Positions 53,993 to 64,000 of a stretch of DNA of 64,000 bases are shown in pieces (the stretch's first letter is position 1; every line of letters begins with the position of its first letter). This DNA comes from Ancistrus triradiatus. Lineage: Eukaryota; Chordata; Actinopteri; Siluriformes; Loricariidae. The stretch is taken from the NCBI GenBank assembly GCA_025084515.1, contig JAJAGP010000173.1, positions 248,001 to 312,000 on the forward strand, given 5' to 3'. Position numbers and translations under genes: made by a program. The notes beneath the pieces were generated by a model. It did no database searches. It was not told the origin of the DNA and saw only the letters and a program-made list of their open reading frames with translations.

Positions 53993-54876
53993 AATTGGGG
54001 TTGTACAAGTGCAAGTTAAAACTCTACCATGCAAAGCAAAAGCCATATATCAACAACACCCAGAAACGCCGCCGGCTTCTCTGGACCCGAGCTCATCTGA
54101 GATGGACTGACGCAAAGTGGAAAAGTGTCCTGTGGTCTGACGAGTCCACATTTCAAATTGTTTTTGGAAATCATGGACGTCGTGTCCCCTGGGCCAAAGA
54201 GGAAAAGGACTGTCCAGATTGTTATCAGCGCTAAGTTCAAAAGCCAGCATCTCTGATGGTCTGTTAGTGCCTTGGCATGGGTAGTTTGCACATCTGTGAA
54301 GGCACCATTTTTGCTGAAAGGTACAGGTTTTGGACCAACATATGCTGCCATCTAAGCAACGTCTTTTTCAGGAACATCCCTGCTTATTTCGGAAAGACAA
54401 TGCCTAGCCACATTCTGCACACGTTCCAACAGCGTGGCTTCATAGTAAAAGAGTGCAGGTACTAGACGGGCCTGCCTGCAGTCCAGACCTGTCTCCCATT
54501 GAAAATGTGTGGCGCATTATGAAGTGCAAAATGCGACAACGGAGACAACAGACTGTTGAGCAACTGAAGTTCTACATCAAGCGAGAATGGGAAAGAATTC
54601 CACCTACCAAGCTTCAACAATTTGTGTCCTCAGTTCCCAAACGCTTATTGAGTGTTGTTAAAAGGAAAGGTGATGTACCACAGTGGTAAACATGCTCCTG
54701 CCCCAACTGTTTTGGGACGTGTTACAGGCATCACATTCAAAATGAGGGAATATTTGCAAAAATCAATAAAGTTTATCCGTTTCAACATTAAATATCTTGT
54801 CTTTGTAGTGAATTCAATTGAAGATGGGTTGAAAAGGATTTGCAAATCATCGTATTCTGTTTTTATTTATAATAAG

Positions 54877-54880
<4 letters not shown>
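53993..54880 (+). mobile_element. Tc1-like transposon, 3' part
   Basis: Starts near tggggttgtac and carries transposase text on the plus strand. Its 3' section ('gaatatttgcaaaaatcaat aaagttt', 'gaaaaggatttgcaaatcat') is well known from a fish Tc1 family. The right terminal repeat is lost in an (AAT)n run. Confidence 0.75.
54085..54689 (+). pseudogene. Tc1-like transposase, broken
   Basis: RAHLRWTDAKWKSVLWSDES (first catalytic Asp) and TFQIVFGNHGRRV are followed by stops. The last piece is PDLSPIENVWRIMKCKMRQR (catalytic Glu) and VEQLKFYIKREWERIP. Confidence 0.8.

Positions 54881-54910
<30 letters not shown>
54881..54910. repeat. (AAT)n microsatellite
   Basis: About nine AAT/ATA units. Confidence 0.9.
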
Positions 54911-54911
<1 letters not shown>

Positions 54912-56070
54912 GGACATGGATAGGCTACAGTATTATAGTCTACACCCCTAACTGAGGTACATATGATTTACTTCTGTCTTCATGGCCTTCTTATAGTTTA
55001 TATTTAAGCAGCAGTGTTATAGCCTTCCTTCAACCATTTAGTGGACCTGAAACACTTTCATTTTTGTCAAAACCCTGTCTATTTATAGTGGAGTGCTCCA
55101 TCTGACATAAGAAAGCAGTTGTTGCTGTATGCAGAAAGAAGAACTTTCCATAGCCCAGCAGCTGTGGAGTCTCAGTTATCAGCTGGACCTGCAACCATTG
55201 GCTAGAATAACAAAATGACAAGCTGATAAATCAAGGTTTATACTGCTTATCTGTAGGAAAAATGCCACTGCAAATGCAATGGAAACCATTGTTTCCTCAC
55301 TGGGACAAACTTAAGATTCTACATTATCTCATTCATAATATTAACAGAGGTGAGAAGCTAATGTTTTTTTCCCTCTAATCAAGGAATATTTCATTTATGC
55401 TGGAGATCTGTCCACCAGAGCTGGACTTAGTAAAAAATTAAGTCAAACGAGGGTTTATGACCTATGGGACAGAATTAGGCCCAAAAGAATTAAACACTAT
55501 AATTTTAAAACTTCAGTGATTATACAAGATTGCTAAATGACATCATCGAATGCAGTGTAGAGAACTTGCCTCAGAGAGACTCAATAGATCTCTTAAAATC
55601 TGAAATTTTATTAAAGTCTGCCTGAGCTCAAAAACAGGATTATCCTCCGCCAGAATTCTGATTAGATTTTTTTTTTTTGGTCACATTTTTATTTTCCGGT
55701 GGTTTGGAAAAGTTGTGTGTGCTAGTTTATGTTCCTGTAATGTCAGGTAATGTAAATAATCCTTTGCTATGAAATAAATCTCACATATTATCATATGACA
55801 AACAGGGTGTATATTGTATCCACATGACTAATTCAACTGGATAGTTCACAGTTAGGTACCCAGCCTTCTAAATAGGTTATGATGAAAAAAGGCTGCAGCC
55901 TAAACTGCATACCACGTAAGAGTAATCAGAATAGTAATGACACAATTGGTAGTACACTCATTTGACCAACAAATTGACAACTTGATGCTGAAGTAATGAA
56001 CAAGAGGCTGCACCCCAACTAGCATACCATTTACTACACAGATGTGCCAGCATACTAAACTTGCTACATA
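54911..56070. other. no gene recognised
   Basis: AT-rich flank. No repeat with clear ends and no credible exon. Confidence 0.4.
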
Positions 56071-56074
56071 GTTT

Positions 56075-56812
56075 ATTACAACAGTTTGCCCCTCTAACAG
56101 CTAACGTGCGAACTTTAATGGCGGATATTAAAAATACAGTGTTCTCGTCGTTCGCTGGGTACTTGGCGCACTTGCTTAACCTTGAGCCACGTGACTCGTT
56201 TCAGCCGAAACTCGAGTCAGAATTCATACGCAGTGATTCAGTGATTCCGATTCACAATAGTCCTCGCTCAGTGAAGATCTCCGCTGTATTTATCGTGTAT
56301 TCTTAGTGCAAATCAGTCCTAAAATAGTTAGTATTGACAGCCAACCGAAAATAACTGAATCCTCTTGGCATTCAGGCTGAGCAGCTAGCATTAGCAGCTA
56401 GCTCCCTTAGTTCACCAATAAAAAAGTGTTTCGCTTTTACTTGTCTCTTTCAATCCATTATTCACTAAATTTCATGAGATTTTTCAACACTTTATTATAA
56501 AATAAGCTTTGTGTTAATGATTTTGGCCAACTGTAGGTTAATGTGAGTGTTAATGTGATCCACTATGAGAGACTATATACTATATTAAACTCATTGATTC
56601 ATGACACATATAACTTATGATGGATTTGTCGGAAATATATCCCCAGCGTAAATCAGGGAGCATCTGTACAATACAACTTCATTAATGCATATCATATCAG
56701 TTTGGAAAATTTTTGGAGTTTGGAACGGATTAATTCCATTTACATTATTCTTTATGGGAAAAAATTGCCTTTTCAAGTAATTAACAATGAGAACTGAGGT
56801 ACCACTGTATTG
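56075..56812 (+). mobile_element. Tigger/pogo-like nonautonomous element
   Basis: Its 5' section (56140-56320) matches 21290-21500 and its 3' section ends ggtaccactgta. The coding middle is deleted. 'ggaacggattaattccattt acattattc' is intact here. Confidence 0.6.
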
Positions 56813-57014
56813 AGCTTCTTATAAATACATCTCAAAAATATGTGCAAATAATAGTATGGGGCAAATTGAGAGTCTCATAATGAAGTTCCACTTGTCTTTC
56901 TCAGTAAGAAAGTTAACTAGGCTGCTATGAATGAAAGACTACATCCAAACGACAGACCATTTACTACTGTTTCAGAATAGGAATCATAATCTGTGTATAT
57001 TTTGGTGCAATATA

Positions 57015-57455
57015 CTGTGGGGCAAAAAAGTATTGAGTCAGCCACTGATTGTGCAAGATCTCCTACTTAGAAAGATGAGAGAGATCTGTAAGTTTCATAA
57101 TTTGTGGAGGGAGTTGAAAGTCATTGTTGTGAAGTGACAGCCCCAAAACATCACTGCTCTAGATCTGCATGGAGGAATGGGCCAAAATACCGGCTACAGT
57201 GTGTGCAAACCTGGTGAAGACGTTTCACCTCTGTCATTGCCAAGAAACTTTTGTTTTTGACCAAATACTTATTTTCCACCATGATTTACAATTAAATTCT
57301 TTAAAAATCCTACAATGTGATTTCCTGGATTTTTTTTCTCATTTTGTCTCTCATAGTTGAAGTGTACCTATGATGAAAATTACAGACCTCTCTTACCTTT
57401 CTAAGTCAAAGAACTTGCACAATCAGTGGCTGACTAAATACTTTTTCCTCCACTG
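57015..57455 (+). mobile_element. Tc1-like deleted copy (gccccactg family)
   Basis: Left ctgtggggcaaaaaagtatt, right cctccactg, with TA on both sides. A short piece of the transposase 3' end remains (LWRELKVI, MEEWAKIPATVCANLVKT). Confidence 0.82.
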
Positions 57456-57477
57456 TAAATGTAAATTCTGAGACCAC

Positions 57478-57614
57478 TAATTTGTTTGTTTGTTTGGTTT
57501 TATTTAATGTTGCTATGAGCATCAGTCAGCATCAGCTGCTCCACCCTAGGATTGTACCAAGTACCATCTTGCTGTGAGATGGCAGTGCTACCCATCGAGC
57601 CACCGTGCCACCCC
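57478..57614 (-). mobile_element. teleost retroposon with 11-bp target-site duplication
   Basis: Reverse complement starts ggggtggcacggtggctcga and ends with a (CAAA)n tail; the middle is deleted. tctgagaccac is present at 57467-57477 and 57615-57625. Confidence 0.75.
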
Positions 57615-57924
57615 TCTGAGACCACCAGTGATAATGCTTGTATTTGGCATTTTTACATTGAAATTTAATACAATGATTTTCATTACAAATCATGAGCAAA
57701 TAATGACCATACAATTTGAATAAAAAGTTAAATCTCTGGAAAATATTTCGATAAATTGCTGTATTTATTAGTATTTGGTTTGCTGTAATGATGGCATGCA
57801 CTTGAGCTGTGGAGGACTCAACAAGTTGTGCAAAATCTGAGGATCCATGTTATCTTGATATGATTTCACAATATTCCAAAGAGCAACTTGTGATGTTACT
57901 TTTTTCCATAGATCTGCATAAAAA

Positions 57925-58166
57925 AAACTAAAAAGGACCCGAAGCAAGCAGTTCATGTGAGGAAACCCACCAACATCCCAGAGTTGCAGCTGTTGTATGT
58001 GGGGGAATGGGCTAAAAGCTACAATATTTTTGTCTCATTTATTTACTCGAGTTATTTTTTTTGCTTTTAGGACTTGGGTGAAAAACTGCTGATTTTTTTT
58101 TATGAGCTCATATTTATACAGAAATATATAATGGTCTAAAGGGTTCACACATTTTCAAGCACCATG
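57925..58166 (+). mobile_element. Tc1-like right-end fragment (caccactg family)
   Basis: 'aaaggacccgaagcaagcag' and 'gaggaaacccaccaacatcc' resemble the transposase 3' end, followed by 'gggttcacacattttcaagc accatgg'. Confidence 0.65.
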
Positions 58167-58237
58167 GTACTATTTATATCAGTAGTATACAGTTTGGGAC
58201 ATAGCCAAGACTGTCAGTGCTGCATTACACACCACAC

Positions 58238-58250
58238 ACACACACACACG
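58238..58250. repeat. short (CA)n
   Basis: Six to seven CA units. Confidence 0.85.
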
Positions 58251-58475
58251 TTTGTGATTAGAGTCTTCCAACTGCTATATCAGTAAATATGCTGTGACAG
58301 GCTCGGCTGTACTATTAATAGAGGAGAATATGATACAATTCTAGTCACATTACTGAAATCTGAACTGCATCTACCTGTGACATATGGAGCTACCATAACA
58401 TATCAGCAGTTAGCTAGGCAGTCTGCTATTATGGAATGGGGAAGAAATGAGGCTTTCCAATCTATATCCAATCTA

Positions 58476-58665
58476 GGCCTGTAATTTTTATCATAGGTAC
58501 ACTTCAACTATGAGAGACAAAATGAGAAATAAAAAAATCCAGGAAATCACATTGTAGGATTTTTAAAGAATTTAATTGTAAATTATGGTGGAAAATAAGT
58601 ATTTGGTCAATAACAAAAGTTCAACTCAATACTTTGTAACATAACCTTTGTTGGCAATGGCAGAG
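58476..58665 (-). mobile_element. Tc1-like end fragment (gccccactg family)
   Basis: 'acttcaactatgagagacaa', 'aatcacattgtaggattttt' and 'taacaaaagttcaactcaat actttg' match 43675-43830. Confidence 0.78.
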
Positions 58666-59580
58666 AATGATTTACAATCTCTACATTGGTACTTATAGAT
58701 CCTTCTCTTTGTAATGTGGTTAAAGATGTAGAGATTTTCCAACAGCATGTTTACTATTTTCTTAGACTTACAGTATATATTCATATACATAGTATATCTT
58801 CAACAAATTAAAAGTACAAGATTTGATTGCATATTTCAGGTCATAAAGTATAAGTTTGTTGACTAACCACACATGGTGTTTCTGCAGAAAGGAAACCTTG
58901 CAACTGTTGTGCCTCTAAGCTCTTTTTTTTTTTCCAAAAAGCCAAAACTGACCTCATAGTCGACTGTGTGATAACATTCTTTCCACTGCCTCTCAGACCA
59001 TGTGTGATCTCTCTCTCTCCACCCACCCACACACAGTGTATAGCTATGAGAGGCTTCAACAAAACAAACGTCATAAAATTTAAATCTGCAACAGAAGCAA
59101 GAAGTCCACTTTTACTGTGTGTGCAGTCCTTGGCGATATTTTTGTGTACCCCTGATCAAATTACATGTTTAGTTGATTTTCTAAATAAACTTACCATAAC
59201 TCTCTATGGAACAAACTTAAATGTTACATTTTTATGCTCATATTAATGTGTACAGTTTAAAGCATATGGGGAAATAAATGAAGGGAGAAGTCTGTGCACT
59301 GTTCCAGATGATCATATTTTAAGTTTGTTCCCTACTTAGCTTGTATTAAATTGTCTCAACCAGGAAAATTAACGAAGCCATTCAAATTTGGCTCGATGAT
59401 GACAGTATCACGTCTGTCTCAATACCTTGACCTAAACCCAATGAATCCTGTGAAGAAAGCTACAGAAGTCCGCAAGATAGGGTCTTGGACCCTGGAGAGT
59501 CTGGAGTAATTCTGTATTGACAAATGCTGTGTGATCTCATCAAGCCTTATTGAAGACTCAGCTAACTTACAGAGGAGCTT
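58666..59580. other. no gene recognised
   Basis: AT-rich. The phrase 'gttgattttctaaataaa' near 59175 recurs loosely near 62175 and may belong to another Tc1 relic. Confidence 0.4.
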
Positions 59581-59584
59581 TTAG

Positions 59585-60018
59585 AATGTTCTATATTTCT
59601 GCATAAATATGACCTAAAACATCATCAGATTTCTGAAGTCCTAAAAGTAGATAAAGAGAACCAAACTGAACAAATGAATGAACAAAATAATAACGATACT
59701 GATATATAATGATACTGACATGAATAATGATACAACATTAATAAAAATACTATACTTGGTCATTTCCTTATGTAGGCAAATGACCCAATTTTAGATGTCT
59801 GTGATTGCCAAAAGTATGCAAACCTTCGCTTTCAGTGTCTGATGCAACCCCTCTTGTGCAGCAATGACTGCAACTAAACAATTCCAATAACAATTCAGGA
59901 ATAAGGTCAGGATTTTGACTTGTCTTGCTGCATGGCCCAAGTTAAATTGAGTTTCAGTTCTATATTTATGCAGAACTATAGAGAATTCTAAAGGGTTCAT
60001 AAACTTTCAATCAACACT
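59585..60018 (-). mobile_element. Tc1-like deleted copy (caccactg family)
   Basis: 'ctatatttctgcataaatat gacctaaaa' at the left and its mirror 'gggttcataaactttcaatc' at the right. The middle is missing, and a local 'gatactgatatataat' expansion is near 59690-59730. Confidence 0.78.
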
Positions 60019-60654
60019 GTAGCTATACGATTCAGATAATTAACCAAAAAGTAATTTTTTCATACACTTTTCCCATCTTTACCAAGATTGAAAATAACTG
60101 TAAATAAACCAAACCTCTACATTCATCTCCTTGTTTTTATAAATGGAAAGGACTGACATAAGATAGAAAGGTCTGAAGTGTAGAAAAGCCTGAGACTACT
60201 AGTGAAAATACTTCTATTTAGCATTTTTCTAGAATTTAATGCCATGTTTTTCACTGCAAATCATATAATCAGCATACCAATGAGTGAAAAGTTGAATCTT
60301 TGAAAATAGATGCATTTCAGAATTTATCAGTATTTGGTATGTTTCCCTTTTAGACTCCACAAATTTGTGATCTAAGGTATCCCATCATTTCACAATATTC
60401 TTAAAAGCATCATGGGACGTTACTGAATGCTTGGTTTTCTGTGCCTTTGAGTGGCCCCATTAGTGGCATTAAGGTCAGATCTCCACAAAGATCCAAACAA
60501 GCATATTCAGTAGTACTTACTACTACCAGTATTTGAAGCACAACGCATGCTAGAAAAAGCACAAAGTTTGTGGACAATCTAATTATTGAGCTCTACTATT
60601 TTGGTAACACTCACTTGTAAGACATTCATAATGTAAACTATACTTTTCTGGATT
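60019..60654. other. Tc1-type scraps; no gene recognised
   Basis: 60187-60360 matches 57640-57790 ('cactgcaaatcatataatca', 'gtatttggtatgtttccc'). It looks like an old DNA transposon end, but boundaries are lost. Confidence 0.4.
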
Positions 60655-61065
60655 CTCCATAGACAAACAGCGGCAGTTGAATGGGTTGTACCGAATATCC
60701 CAGTGATTCACAATATGACACATTTATAGGTTTCTGCTTCCAACCAGTCAGTTGGTCAACTTTCTGCCTGCTGTCCTTAAACATAGTCCACAGAGAACTG
60801 GTTTGCCAACTTTGATTGAGAACTTGACACCTTGCACAGACCTCAACTCCATCAGACACCTTGAAATTGCACTGGAATACCTAAAGTGAGCAAGGGCTTA
60901 TTTATCTAACATTAAAAGCCGACCTCACAATCATGTTCCAAAATCTAGTGGAAAGCCCTTTAGAAGAACAAAGGCTGTTGTAGCAACAAAGGTGGGGGGA
61001 ATACACCATACTAATACCCATGTTTTGGATGTAATCTTTTTTGGTGTCCACAAATGTTCGTCAAT
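60655..61065 (+). mobile_element. Tc1-like 3' relic
   Basis: 'cagacctcaactccatcaga caccttg' is the PDLNPIxHL segment, and the end 'tttggatgtaatcttttttg gtgtccacaaatg' resembles a Tc1 end. Related to 10795-11070. Confidence 0.5.
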
Positions 61066-61364
61066 GTATTTTATCTCTTATACACACTATGTTTCTGACC
61101 AGATTAATGTGGAACTGGTAACTGATTTTCTGTCGATGGTAGAACGCTGATCATATCAGCATTCCACTGACCCATCTGGAATAATGAAAGGGACAAACAA
61201 CTTGGAACCTGACTTGAACATTGGAATCCTGCAAGAGCAGGAATGTGAAGAATGACGAAAACTGGAGAAAAGACCTGGGTCAGGTTTTATGACCTCATCT
61301 TCTTGCAGTATGGACTTCAGGACATTATTTTCATAGCTGGATGAGTAATAAGTAATCATTACAA

Positions 61365-61551
61365 TTTGCCTAGCGGGTAAGGTACTGGACTATGGACCAG
61401 AAGGTCCAGGGTTCAAATCCCACCTCTGCCAAGCTGCCACTGTTGGGTCCTTGAGCAAGGCCCTTAACCCACAATTGCTTGGATTGTAAGACTGTATTAA
61501 TTGTAAGTCACTCTGGATATGGGCATCTGCTAAATGCTGTAAATGTAAATG
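61365..61551 (+). mobile_element. tRNA-derived SINE, slightly 5'-trimmed
   Basis: Starts in the head (tgcctagcgggtaaggtact), B box ggttcaaatcc, tail 'cactctggatatgggcatct gctaaatgctgtaaatg'. Confidence 0.86.
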
Positions 61552-61600
61552 TATAACACAGTGTACAAATCAATAGTTAAAGTGTCAAAGACTGATTTAA

Positions 61601-61808
61601 CCCTCCTGTGATGTTACGGGTCAAATTGACCCGTTTTAAAGTTTGAAAATCTAGGAAAAATAGTTAAGTATTTCTTCAGTATGAAACTACTTCTACTTGC
61701 CTTAATTAGTGTAATCAACATATAATATGAAATAATAAAACATGCACCGAGTAAAATTGGTACAAGGTACACCATTGCTGTTCCTGACAAATGAACATAA
61801 CAGGAGGG
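61601..61808. mobile_element. piggyBac-type MITE
   Basis: Inverted ends ccctcctgtgatg / cataacaggaggg, flanked on both sides by TTAA (61597-61600, 61809-61812), the piggyBac target. A palindrome cgggtcaaattgacccg lies just inside the left end. The frame inside is not coding. Confidence 0.8.
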
Positions 61809-62289
61809 TTAAATCACATTCCTTAGACACTGATTTAATTTCAACAGATTGGCTATAAAAAACAAATCAAAACTAAAACTCGAGACATGATAAAATTACA
61901 GCTAGCAGTTTAGCACCATGTAAACTGTATGCTTGAACTGTATTGAATTATTAATTCATGTAAACAACGTGCTTATGTTGTTTCTGATAGCTCATGACAA
62001 ATGTTTAGTACAAAAGAAATGGACAAAATGCCATTGCTTCGCTAAAGTCATGTAGCAGTGCTCAGATGTACTGAACACAAAATACTTTTCCCCTTCAGTT
62101 TAAGCACAGGTCTCAGGTAGGGGGCGTAGGCCATGTACTAATAATTATACAGTCTTGTGCAAATTATATGTTTTGTTGATTTTCTAACAATCTGTGCAGG
62201 AAACAATGACATGCGTCTGATTTTAATGAGCTATTATTAAGACAATTAAGCTCAGACACTACAGTTTTGCACACAGTCTGACCAACAAC

Positions 62290-63325
62290 TGATGATGATA
62301 TTGTGCTACAAGATTTATACTTTTAGCATTCCCAGGAGGAAAGGCTTTCTCATACATGGCCCCCCAACTATGCAATAAAGTACCCACTTTCGTTCGAGAC
62401 TCAGACACTCTCCAAATTTTTAAGTCTAGGCTAAAGACATATTTATGCAGGCTTTTGGCTAGATTTAGACTGGGATGCATGGCTTGAGTCACTGGGGCCG
62501 GAGTTTGGAGTCATGTCTGGCCTGCCTGCCATGTCCGTTAGTCGGGAGTGTTGGGTCTGGATGAACTGGGCTTCAGTCCTCGTGATCTTGACTCATGCAT
62601 CCTTGCCTTAGAATAAGGGCAGAGCTGGGGGTTCATAGTCAAAGAGCCTTATGGTGATTAGAAATGTTGGGTTGCTGTCTTCTGCCTCCCGTGGGGTTGC
62701 CGATGTCTCATGTGATCACTCTTGGCTGTGTTACCTTCCAGTCCTCCTCATTCTAGCTATGCTGCTATAGCTAATGCTGTTGGGGTCTCATGCTACACGT
62801 GGCATCAGTGATTGTTAACAGACACTGTGCTCTTAATCAATAACTAATTACATTTTTTGTTTACTCTCTGAGCTCATCAGCTTCATCTTCACTCAAGCTG
62901 CTTCTGTCATAAGCTCTAACTCCACCATACCCGGGCCACTATAGGACAGTAACCCTCACCCTCCTCCAGTTGGCTGGGGTCAAAGTGCCACCAACAACTT
63001 TCCTGCTTAGACTCAGGATCCTAGAGTGACTCTGTGTATCGGACTACTTAATGCCGATGTGCATATTTGTTAATTTTATTTGAACTATGACTCCATGACT
63101 TTAGTTTCATTCTTAGATTTATCATCTACGCCGCCCAAGGAGGTTGGGTTCCTTTTTGAGTCTGGGTCCTCCCAAGGTGTCTTCCTCATAGCACTTAGGG
63201 AGTTTTTCCTTGCCACTGTCGCCCTTGGCTTGCTCAATTTAGGGTTGGACGTAGATATTAGGAGATAATCAAAAATTTTAAGGTTGCTTTGAAACAATGC
63301 TCCATTGTAAAAAGCGCTATATGCT
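62290..63325 (+). mobile_element. non-LTR retrotransposon (LINE) 3' end
   Basis: At 62359-62475 a frame reads APQLCNKVPTFVRDSDTLQI then FKSRLKTYLCRLLA, the end of a LINE reverse transcriptase ORF. A long 3'UTR follows, ending 'ttccttgccactgtcgccct t', 'gggttggacgtagatattag' and 'ccattgtaaaaagcgctata'. The tail is shared with copies at 7042, 11305/12950 and 33757. Confidence 0.75.
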
Positions 63326-64000
63326 AATAATTTTTGTCCGCAGAGCATCTGTGCTGTGTACACAAACGGTGCATCTGAAATTTAGTGTTTATTTACTATT
63401 TAGGGTGTCGGCCATTTTGTAGGGTTGTCCAAATTCTCAGTGGAGTGATCGTTTCCCTATATAGTACACTACTTTGTTACCCATAATGCACCGTAAATAT
63501 AGTGGACAACCGATGTACACTACTTACTGACTAACATACCACAATGTAAAGCGGTTTCCTTTACTGGCCAAAGATGAGGGATAAACCCCAAACCCCAAAT
63601 CGCTGTTAAACCACAAACAGTTGATAATAATGTGTTTACTGATGAAAACAGTGCATTTAATATTTATGCATTCATGGATTTAGTTCGTCGGACAAATGAG
63701 TGAAGTTTTACACTTGACAAGTAGCACTATAAGCTAAATTAAAACATCGCTAAACTGTATTACTAAGTCTTGTGACAGCACTGGTAGGCCTGTCGATGTT
63801 TCGGTTGGTTTATCTGACGAAACGTCAAGATAATTTGTTTCCGGCGTAAGTAAGTGTTATCTGAATTCCCTCGTTTGTGTCGCTCACTGCTTCATAGAAC
63901 ACGATATATATATAGTGACTGGTGAATGAGTAAAAGAGTAGACCATTTCAGACATTCTCCAAGTGTTTGGCGACATCTAGTGTTCAACAGTTACAAACGC
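63326..64000. other. right edge; no gene recognised
   Basis: 63440-63540 holds a fish repeat phrase ('tccctatatagtacactact', 'acccataatgcacc'). 63775-63880 is richer in CpG and has TTTCCGGCG, an ETS-like site, so a promoter could begin here; nothing more can be said. Confidence 0.3.

Overview
This looks like nuclear genomic DNA of a teleost fish. The evidence is one vertebrate gene with GT-AG introns, no bacterial-style ORFs, and many fish-type repeats: at least nine kinds of Tc1-like transposon, tRNA-derived SINEs with an L2-clade tail, RTE-type LINE ends, and Tigger, hAT, Harbinger and piggyBac miniature elements. The number of Tc1 copies and the SINE type fit an otophysan such as a catfish, but that is inference. 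Almost every long ORF is transposon debris or a low-complexity artefact.

The one gene I can read end to end is ccdc69, on the minus strand. Nine coding exons run from a start codon at 51039 to a stop at 9807. Joined, they give an uninterrupted frame of 312 codons, close to the 296 aa of human CCDC69. It keeps the N-terminal Met-Gly-Cys acylation motif, a long coiled coil, and a C-terminus resembling CCDC69 and the MTUS/ATIP family. A CpG-bearing TATA-less promoter lies at about 51040-51260. Exons 4-7 are tightly clustered (24172-24863); the other five introns are 4-14 kb and full of transposons.

Layout. 1-8.3 kb: two possible minus-strand terminal exons of an unidentified neighbour, some repeats, and a CpG-rich island at 6.69-7.03 kb. 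8.3-9.8 kb: 3' flank of ccdc69. 10-20 kb (intron 8): a 1.56 kb Tc1 element inside a LINE tail, a foldback MITE, and a strange 2.2 kb pyrimidine-rich tract. 20-24 kb (intron 7): a Tigger-like element split by a Tc1 copy that has a duplicated, indel-rich right end. 25-31 kb (intron 3): a stack of nested insertions. 31.6-36.8 kb (intron 2): two Tc1 copies, one split by a LINE. 36.9-51 kb (intron 1): hAT relics, Tc1 copies, an RTE LINE end and several SINEs. 51-64 kb: upstream flank with more Tc1 relics, SINE tandems, a second Tigger-like copy, a piggyBac MITE and a LINE 3' end.

I see no undescribed gene system. The most useful observations are probable assembly defects (22.1-23.9 kb and 16.3-18.4 kb), the uniform antisense orientation of all seven SINEs inside ccdc69 introns, datable nested insertions with clear target-site duplications, and the unexplained CpG island and candidate exons at the left end.
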